This document shows, piece by piece, positions 58,792 to 64,000 of a stretch of 64,000 nucleotides of DNA. The stretch comes from DATBLE01 sp046732255 (lineage in GTDB: Bacteria; Actinomycetota; Thermoleophilia; Gaiellales; Gaiellaceae): NCBI GenBank assembly GCA_046732255.1, contig JBKPMR010000025.1, positions 1-64,000 on the forward strand, written 5' to 3'. Each line of letters begins with the position of its first letter. Within the stretch, counting starts at the first letter, position 1. Made by a program: the position numbers and the translations under genes. Below the pieces are notes generated by a model, which was given only the letters and a program-made list of their open reading frames with translations, searched no databases and was not told where the DNA came from.

Positions 58792-60153
58792 TCATGCCTG
58801 TGCCAAGTCGGCGAACTTCGCGAACCGGCGCAGGAACGAGAGCTTGACCAGGTCGGTCGGGCCGTTCCGGTGCTTGGCGAGATGTACCTCAGCCAGCCCC
58901 TGTTGGTCGGACTCCTCGCCGTTGTAGTACTCGTCCCGGTAGATGAACATGACCAGGTCGGCGTCCTGCTCGATCGATCCGCTCTCGCGTAGGTCGGACA
59001 GGATCGGGCGCTTGTCGTGGCGCTGCTCGACCGCCCGCGAGAGCTGCGAGATCGCGATGATCGGCACGTCGAGATCGCGCGCAAGCACCTTCAGCGACCG
59101 CGAGATCTGCGACACCTCCTGGACGCGGTTCTCGACCGACGTCCCCGAGGTCATCAGCTGGAGGTAGTCGACGACGATCAGGCCGAGGTTCGGCTCGCGC
59201 ATCTTCAGCCGCCGCGCCTTCGACCGGATCTCCATCAGCGTGATCGAGCCGGTGTCGTCGACGTAGACCGGCGCCTTCGCGAGCTTGTCGCAGGCGGCCG
59301 TCAGGCGGGGCCAGTCCTCCTGTGCGAGCTTCCCGTTGCGAAGCCGCTGGGACTCGACCTTCGCCTCCGAGCACATCAGCCGCTGCGTCACCTCCAGCTT
59401 CGACATCTCGAGCGTGAACAGGGCGACCGGGACGTTCCGGCGGACGGCGAGATTCGCCGCGACGCAGAGCCCGAACGCGGACTTGCCCATGCTCGGGCGG
59501 GCGGCGACGACGATCAGGTTGCCGGCCTGGAAGCCCGAGGTCAGGCGGTCGAGCTCCTTGTAGCCGCTGGGCACGCCGGTGACGTCGTCTCCGGCCTCGT
59601 ACAGCGCGGTGATCCGCTCGAAGCTGTCCTTCAGCAGATCCTCGATGTGCGTGAACTCGCCCGCGACCCGCTCCTGCGAGAGGTCGAAGACGACCGACTC
59701 CGCCTTGTCGACCAGCTCCTCCGCCGACTGGCCCTCCCGCTCCAGGCCGAGCCGGGCGATCTCCTGCCCCGCCCGGACGAGGCCGCGGAGAGTCGCCATC
59801 TCGCGGACGATCTTCGCGTAGTGCCCGGCGTTCGAGGTCGCCGGGACGAGCGCCGCGAGCTCGTTGATGCGGGTGCGCCCGCCGATCTCCTCGAGCTCAC
59901 CGCGGCGCTCGAGCTCGTCGCAGAGGGTGATCGCGTCGACAGGCTCGCCCTTGGCGTACAGGTCGAGCGCCGCCTTGTAGATCACCCCGTGGCTCGCCCG
60001 GTAGAAATCGCTCGCCGACAGGACTTCGCTGACCGCCCCGATCGCACCGGGGGAGAGCATCATCGCGCCGAGTACCGACTCCTCGGCATCGAGATTTTGC
60101 GGTGGAACCGGGGCGGTCGGCGAAGCCTCGGCGAGTTGGTACATGTGCGACAA
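58792..60153 (-). CDS. dnaB: Replicative DNA helicase DnaB
   Basis: 453 residues. N-terminal domain PPQNLDAEESVLGAMMLSPGAIG; RecA-like motor with Walker A VVAARPSMGKSAFGL, VALFTLEMSKLEVTQRLM, GLIVVDYLQLM and DVPIIAISQLSRAVE. No intein, unlike many actinobacterial DnaB genes. TTG at 60153 lies 7 nt after GAGAGGT; the in-frame ATG at 60144 is the alternative. It follows rplI, the usual order in this block. Confidence 0.95.
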   Translation of the reverse strand: MSHMYQLAEASPTAPVPPQNLDAEESVLGAMMLSPGAIGAVSEVLSASDFYRASHGVIYKAALDLYAKGEPVDAITLCDELERRGELEEIGGRTRINELAALVPATSNAGHYAKIVREMATLRGLVRAGQEIARLGLEREGQSAEELVDKAESVVFDLSQERVAGEFTHIEDLLKDSFERITALYEAGDDVTGVPSGYKELDRLTSGFQAGNLIVVAARPSMGKSAFGLCVAANLAVRRNVPVALFTLEMSKLEVTQRLMCSEAKVESQRLRNGKLAQEDWPRLTAACDKLAKAPVYVDDTGSITLMEIRSKARRLKMREPNLGLIVVDYLQLMTSGTSVENRVQEVSQISRSLKVLARDLDVPIIAISQLSRAVEQRHDKRPILSDLRESGSIEQDADLVMFIYRDEYYNGEESDQQGLAEVHLAKHRNGPTDLVKLSFLRRFAKFADLAQA

Positions 60154-60348
60154 GACAACCACCTCTCGGCTCGGCGGAAAAGGGCTTGGACAACACGTTT
60201 CTCCACACCCGGCAAACACCCGGTTTGCTCGGGAAAGGGAACGCATGTTCCCAGAAGATCCGGACGGAGCGGTGGACGAAAAGACCGCTCGTTGCGGCCT
60301 TTTCCTCCGTATTTCCCCAGCCCCTCCACAGGGGCTGTGCAGAAGCTG
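60154..60348. other. Gap between rplI and dnaB with two hairpins
   Basis: A hairpin AGCCCCT/AGGGGCT (60320-60337) sits 12 nt after the rplI stop on the minus strand and may attenuate readthrough. A dyad GGGAAC/GTTCCC lies at 60237-60252. No gene was seen. Confidence 0.5.
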
Positions 60349-60894
60349 TTACTGATCCGTCTCGGGCGCGGCCGGAGGCTCCGGCGTTTCTTCGGGGACC
60401 GACCCCGCCGGGGTGGGTTCCTCCTCGGGCGGGAGCTCGCCGCCCTCGGGAACGACCAGCGTCCGCACCTGGACGGTCACGTCGGTGAAGAGCTCGACCG
60501 GGACCTCGTAGCGGCCGACCTTCTTGATCGGCTCGCCGAGCGCGATCTTCCGGCGGTCGACGCGGATCTTCGCCGCGCGCCAGATCTCGTCGGCCAGGTC
60601 GGTCGGCGTGACCGACCCGAACAGCGACCCTGTCGGGCCGGCCTTGACCTCGAACCGGAGCTCGGTCGCCTCGAGCTTCGCCCCAAGCTCGCGCGCCTGC
60701 TCGAAGGTCGAGGCTTCCTGCCGGGCGCGCAGCTCGGAGCGCTTCTCGAGCTCGGCGACCTTCGCCCGCGTCGCCGTCTCGGCGAGGCGTCGCGGCAGGA
60801 GGTAGTTCCGCGCGTACCCGCGCGCAACGTCGACCACCTCGCCGCGCAGGCCGACCTTGTCGACGTCCTGGAGGAGGATGACCTGCATCGGCAC
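60349..60894 (-). CDS. rplI: Ribosomal protein bL9
   Basis: 181 residues. MQVILLQDVDKVGLRGEVVDVARGYARNYLLPRRLA is the diagnostic L9 N-terminus; the linker helix and RNA-binding C-terminal domain follow, ending with a Pro/Glu-rich extension of about 30 residues. Starts 3 bp after rpsR. Confidence 0.96.
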   Translation of the reverse strand: MPMQVILLQDVDKVGLRGEVVDVARGYARNYLLPRRLAETATRAKVAELEKRSELRARQEASTFEQARELGAKLEATELRFEVKAGPTGSLFGSVTPTDLADEIWRAAKIRVDRRKIALGEPIKKVGRYEVPVELFTDVTVQVRTLVVPEGGELPPEEEPTPAGSVPEETPEPPAAPETDQ

Positions 60895-60897
60895 CCG

Positions 60898-61176
60898 TTA
60901 GTTGCCGGAGACGTACGGGAGCAGGGCCATCTCCCGCGCGCGCTTCACCGCCGCGCCCACCTGGACCTGGTGGCGGCGGCACGCGCCCGTGATCCGGCGG
61001 GAGCGGATCTTGCCCTTCTCCGAGATGAACGGACGGAGGGAGGTGATGTTCTTGTAGTCGATCTCCTCCACCTTGTCGCGGCAGAAGCGGCAGTTGCGCC
61101 GGCGGGGCTGCGCGCCCAGCGGCGGCCGGCGGCGCGAGGTCGACCGCTCCTCGCCGCGCTGTTTCGGTTGTGCCAT
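60898..61176 (-). CDS. rpsR: Ribosomal protein bS18
   Basis: 92 residues. CRFCRDKVEEIDYKNITSLRPFISEKGKI and SRRITGACRRHQVQVGAAVKRAREMALLPY. Cysteine-containing (C+) zinc-ribbon-like form. ATG preceded by AAGGAG. Confidence 0.96.
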   Translation of the reverse strand: MAQPKQRGEERSTSRRRPPLGAQPRRRNCRFCRDKVEEIDYKNITSLRPFISEKGKIRSRRITGACRRHQVQVGAAVKRAREMALLPYVSGN

Positions 61177-61189
61177 CGAGCTTCTCCTT

Positions 61190-61621
61190 CTAGAACGGGA
61201 TGTCGTCGTCTGCTGCAGACGTAGGAAAGTCGGCGCTCTCTGCCGCTGCGCCCGCGGGCACGAACTGGGGCTCGCCGCTTCCGTCGCCGCGGCTGCCCAG
61301 AAACTGGACGCTCTCGGCGACGATCTCGACCGACTCGCGCTTCGAGCCGTCCTGCGCCTGCCACTCGCGCCAATCGAGGCGACCGTCGACCGCGACCGGA
61401 CGGCCCTTCGAGAGGTACTGCGAGCAGCTCTCGGCCTGGTTGCCGAACACCGAGACCGAGAAGTAGTTGGGCTTGTCGATCCACTGGCCGGACTCGTCCC
61501 GACGGCGCGAATTGACGGCGATGCGCAGGCTGCACACCGGCGTTCCACCGGGCGTGCTGCGTAGCTCGGGGTCTCTGGTCAGGTTCCCGACGAGGACGAC
61601 GCGGTTGATGTTGGCTGCCAT
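61190..61621 (-). CDS. ssb: Single-stranded DNA-binding protein
   Basis: 143 residues. OB fold NRVVLVGNLTRDPELRSTPGGTPVCSLRIAVN, KPNYFSVSVFGNQAESC, and the acidic tip DDDIPF that recruits partner proteins. Short linker for an actinobacterial SSB. ATG with AAGGAG. Confidence 0.95.
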   Translation of the reverse strand: MAANINRVVLVGNLTRDPELRSTPGGTPVCSLRIAVNSRRRDESGQWIDKPNYFSVSVFGNQAESCSQYLSKGRPVAVDGRLDWREWQAQDGSKRESVEIVAESVQFLGSRGDGSGEPQFVPAGAAAESADFPTSAADDDIPF

Positions 61622-61623
61622 AC

Positions 61624-62130
61624 CTAGGCTCCTTCCTCCTCCGACGCTTGCTCCGACTCCGTCGGGGCAGCGTACTCCTCGACCGGCGCCTCCGCGTCGG
61701 CGGATTCCGCCGCGGCGGGCTCGGTCTCGTCGGCGGCGGCCTCGGCCCGCTCGGCGGGGGGCGGAGCGGCGCGGCGCTCTTCGCGCTCGTAGCGGGGGCG
61801 CTCCTCCACGGGCGGGAGCGGGGGCGGCGCGGCGCGGCCTCCGCCCTTCACCCTGCGCGTCGCCATGTGCCGCATGACGCCGTCGGTGATCTTCAGGACG
61901 CGGGTGACCTCGTCCAGCGTCGCCGGCTGCGAGTCGAACTGGAGCAGGTGGTACGCGCCGTCGGCCTTGTGGTCGATCTCGTAGGCGAGCCGCCGGCGAC
62001 CCCACACGTCGTGAGAGAGCCACGTGCCGCCGCCCTTCTCGACCAGCTCGTGCGTGCGCGTGACGATCTCGGTCTGGCGCTCCTCGGCCAGATCGGGATC
62101 GAGCATCAGCAGAATCTCGTATTCGTTCAC
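61624..62130 (-). CDS. rpsF: Ribosomal protein bS6 with long acidic Ala/Pro-rich tail
   Basis: 168 residues. The first ~95 are the S6 domain (NEYEILLMLDPDLAEERQ, GRRRLAYEIDHKADGAYHLLQF, LKITDGVMRHMATRR). The last ~70 are Pro, Arg, then Ala/Glu-rich, similar in kind to the E. coli polyglutamate tail but longer. GTG at 62130 with AAGGAG; first gene of the rpsF-ssb-rpsR-rplI operon. Confidence 0.95.
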   Translation of the reverse strand: MNEYEILLMLDPDLAEERQTEIVTRTHELVEKGGGTWLSHDVWGRRRLAYEIDHKADGAYHLLQFDSQPATLDEVTRVLKITDGVMRHMATRRVKGGGRAAPPPLPPVEERPRYEREERRAAPPPAERAEAAADETEPAAAESADAEAPVEEYAAPTESEQASEEEGA

Positions 62131-62244
62131 TGTTCCCTCGTTCTCCTTCCCTCGGTCTGAATCGGCCTCGCGTGCAGGTGCTGCCGGGAACGGCTCAGCA
62201 CGATGCGAGGCGAGAAGTCCGCGGAAGAGTACCATCGGCCGGGA

Positions 62245-62541
62245 ATGCGCCGTTCGCTCACCTGGCTCGGCGTCACCGTCGGTGCGTTCGCCTTCTGGCG
62301 CTGGCGCCTCCGCCGCCCGAAGCCCGCTCCGCCGGTCGCCGAGGACCCCGCGGACGAGCTGAAGCGGAAGCTCGCCGAGTCGCGCTCCGGGGAGCCTCCG
62401 GCGGCAGCGGAGCCCGAGCCACCCGGGCCCGAGCAGCCGCAAGGGTCGCTCGACGAGCGGCGCCGTGCAGTCCACGATCGCGCGCGCCAGGCGATCGACG
62501 AGATGCTCGGGGGCGAGAACCTCCCCGGCGAGGAGGGCTAA
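62245..62541 (+). CDS. Small membrane-anchored protein of unknown function
   Basis: 98 residues. SLTWLGVTVGAFAFWRWRL is a membrane anchor; the rest is Pro/Glu-rich and ends with a helix (SLDERRRAVHDRARQAIDEML). An in-frame ATG at 62203 would add 14 residues. Divergent from rpsF; the next gene begins 10 bp later and its -10 box overlaps this stop codon. Confidence 0.65.
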   Translation: MRRSLTWLGVTVGAFAFWRWRLRRPKPAPPVAEDPADELKRKLAESRSGEPPAAAEPEPPGPEQPQGSLDERRRAVHDRARQAIDEMLGGENLPGEEG

Positions 62542-62544
62542 GAT
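62539..62544 (+). promoter_or_regulatory. -10 box of the coiled-coil gene (leaderless)
   Basis: TAAGAT overlapping the preceding TAA stop, 7 nt before the ATG at 62552. Confidence 0.55.
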
Positions 62545-62551
62545 CGGGCCG

Positions 62552-62863
62552 ATGACGGAGGAGAGCGAGAGCAAGAAGTTCTTCGATCGCCTCAAGGAGG
62601 CGACCGCGAACGTCACCCAGATGACGCGCGAGGGCGTCGAGACGCTCCAGACCAAACGGGAGCTGTCCCAGACGTACGGCGAGCTCGGCCGCAAGGCCGC
62701 GGAGCTCGTGCAGAGCGGGGCGGTCACCCACCCCGAGCTGACGCCGCTGGTCGACCGGATCGCCGAGCTGAAGGCGCAGCTCGAGGCCGAGGAGGCCGAG
62801 GAGGCCCAGCAGGCCCAGGAGGCCGCCGGGCCAGACGAGCCGCCCGCGGCCCCAGAGAGCTAG
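62552..62863 (+). CDS. Small coiled-coil protein of unknown function
   Basis: 103 residues, highly charged, helical throughout (KKFFDRLKEATANVTQMTREGVETLQ; LVDRIAELKAQLEAEEAEEA) with an Ala/Pro-rich end. It resembles the short helical stress-type proteins found in many actinobacteria but has no family I can name. The stop codon runs into a GGGTCAGACCC palindrome. Confidence 0.65.
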   Translation: MTEESESKKFFDRLKEATANVTQMTREGVETLQTKRELSQTYGELGRKAAELVQSGAVTHPELTPLVDRIAELKAQLEAEEAEEAQQAQEAAGPDEPPAAPES

Positions 62864-62888
62864 GGTCAGACCCCGGAGGGTCTGACCC
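62863..62888. repeat. GGGTCAGACCC inverted repeat
   Basis: Arms GGGTCAGACCC and GGGTCTGACCC around CGGA; the first G is the last base of the TAG stop of the preceding gene. It may be a terminator or a REP-type repeat. Confidence 0.7.
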
Positions 62889-62904
62889 TGCGTGTCCCGG
62901 GAAG

Positions 62905-64000
62905 CTAGGCGGCTTCCGCGAGCTCGCTGTGTGCCGGCAGCTGCTCGACGGCACCGCTGGCGCGCCGCACCGGGATCAACTTGAAGCTGGCGATCGCGCC
63001 GACCGCGGCCAGCCCGGCCCCGACGAGCAGGGCGGTGTGCATCCCGCTCACGAACGACTCGGCAGAGCCCCGCCCGAGGGCGGCCGAGCCCGGGATCAGC
63101 GCGCCGAAGAGCGCGACGCCGAGGGCGATCCCGGCCTGGCGGAACGTGTCGTTCACGCCGGCCGCGAGCCCGCTCTGCTCCGCCGGAGCCGAGCCCAGCG
63201 CGACCGCGCTGACCGCCGGGTTGAAGAGGCCGGTGCCCAGGCCGGCGACCATCAGCGAGGGGATCAGCATCGCCCACGACGAGGTCGCGGTCGCGAGCAG
63301 CCCGAGCGCGAGGCCGATCGCGACGAACGCCAGCCCGACCGCGATCAGCGCCCCGGCCGACACCTTCTGGAGCAGGCCGGCGCTCGCGCCGGAGACGAAG
63401 AAGACCAGCACCGTGCACGGCAGGTAGACCAGCCCCGCCTCGATCGGCGAGAGGCCCAGGATCTGCTGCAGGTACAGCGTCGTGTAGAGGAAGATCGCGA
63501 AGAAGGACGCGGAGATCGAGAACGCCGCCACCTGCGCGCCCGTGAACTCCTTGATCCGGAACAGCCCCAGCGGGAGCATCGGCTCCTTGACACGCGACTC
63601 GATCGCAGTGAACGCGGCCAGCAGGACCGCCGCGCCGACGAGCTCGGCGACGATCGCCGGGCTGCCCCACCCGTCTCCGTTCCCGCGCAGCAGCGCGAGC
63701 ACGAGGAGGAAAAGGCCGCCGATCAGCGCGGTCTGGCCGGCCCAGTCGATGCGCCGGCCGTTCGGGTCGCGCGACTCGCGCACCCAGCGGTACGTGGCCG
63801 CCACGGCGGCGATCCCGACCGGCACGTTCACGTAGAAGACCCAGCGCCAGCCGACGTACGAGGTCAGCGCGCCGCCGACGGCCGGGCCGACGGCGAAGGA
63901 GGCGCCGATCGTCGCGCCGTACACGGCGAGCGCCTTCGACCGCTCCTCCCAGCCCGGAAATGCATCGGCGAGGAGGGACAGCGAGGTGGCGAAGAGGATC
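62905..64000 (-). CDS. MFS drug transporter, DHA2 (EmrB/QacA) family, N-terminus outside window
   Basis: About 365 residues visible, open to the right edge. SLLADAFPGWEERSKALAVYGATIGASFAVGPAVGG and GWRWVFYVNVPVGIAAV are motif C and following segments of DHA2 pumps; about ten hydrophobic segments follow, ending EQLPAHSELAEAA. A second member of the family in the window (the other is at 21842). Confidence 0.88.
   Translation of the reverse strand, partial: ILFATSLSLLADAFPGWEERSKALAVYGATIGASFAVGPAVGGALTSYVGWRWVFYVNVPVGIAAVAATYRWVRESRDPNGRRIDWAGQTALIGGLFLLVLALLRGNGDGWGSPAIVAELVGAAVLLAAFTAIESRVKEPMLPLGLFRIKEFTGAQVAAFSISASFFAIFLYTTLYLQQILGLSPIEAGLVYLPCTVLVFFVSGASAGLLQKVSAGALIAVGLAFVAIGLALGLLATATSSWAMLIPSLMVAGLGTGLFNPAVSAVALGSAPAEQSGLAAGVNDTFRQAGIALGVALFGALIPGSAALGRGSAESFVSGMHTALLVGAGLAAVGAIASFKLIPVRRASGAVEQLPAHSELAEAA

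Noticed and set aside
60154..60348. Replication origin upstream of dnaB
   Set aside because: No cluster of DnaA boxes, no AT-rich unwinding region and no dnaA or dnaN in the window.

Overview
The window is high-GC DNA with strong G/C preference at third codon positions, frequent GTG starts, and many genes whose start codon lies only 6-7 nt after a TANNNT -10 hexamer (leaderless mRNAs). With the rpsF-ssb-rpsR-rplI-dnaB block and the actinobacterial style of the purine genes, this points to a chromosomal segment of an actinobacterium. A deep-branching lineage such as Thermoleophilia is my guess, from general gene style only. No tRNA, rRNA, CRISPR array, phage module or transposase gene was recognised.

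Layout. 1-4.1 kb: end of a secreted glycoside-hydrolase-like gene, a small HExxH protein, a membrane protein and an FtsH-like AAA protease (all minus). 4.1-9.7 kb: cation efflux pump, SDR, glycogen-debranching-type enzyme, GT4 glycosyltransferase, BolA and monothiol glutaredoxin (plus). 9.7-20.7 kb, mostly minus: MFS pump, MBL hydrolase, PLP transsulfuration enzyme, two tandem YcaQ-like glycosylase genes, GST, metallophosphoesterase, cystathionine beta-synthase, proline-iminopeptidase-like hydrolase and threonine-dehydratase-like enzyme. 20.8-23.3 kb: HTH regulator divergent from an MFS pump. 23.3-32.3 kb: purH-purN-purM, then four short plus-strand genes, then purF-purL. 32.4-48.7 kb, an accessory stretch: a large LuxR-type regulator, secreted proteins, decayed beta-helix genes, DMT transporter, MerR regulator, acyl-CoA enzymes, two type II toxin-antitoxin cassettes, a GH26-like enzyme and an APH-like kinase. 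48.7-53.6 kb: purQ-purS-purC-purB-purE-purD. 53.8-56.8 kb: fdhD-mobA plus a methyltransferase, a VOC protein and an acetyltransferase. 56.8-62.1 kb: purA, dnaB and the ribosomal/ssb operon. The right edge holds a truncated MFS pump.

How it works together. Read on the minus strand, purD-E-B-C-S-Q ... L-F ... M-N-H keeps the order of a classic purine operon but is broken by two blocks of unrelated genes. With purA, the window covers nearly the whole route from PRPP to IMP and on to adenylosuccinate. The beta-synthase and the gamma-type transsulfuration enzyme, 5 kb apart, fit transsulfuration between homocysteine and cysteine.

The most unusual signal is the density and variety of small palindromic repeats: (i) twin GTGCCNGGCAC elements (three loci); (ii) twin TCTCAGAGA palindromes spaced exactly 87 bp (two loci, opposite orientation); (iii) a ~70-bp palindromic element sitting in frame inside both purM and purF; (iv) a 173-bp MITE-like inverted repeat with perfect 20-bp ends between purE and purB; (v) GGGGGAACC palindromes (two loci); (vi) GGGACAGTCCC and GGGTCAGACCC palindromes flush against stop codons. 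No mobilising enzyme is visible in the window.
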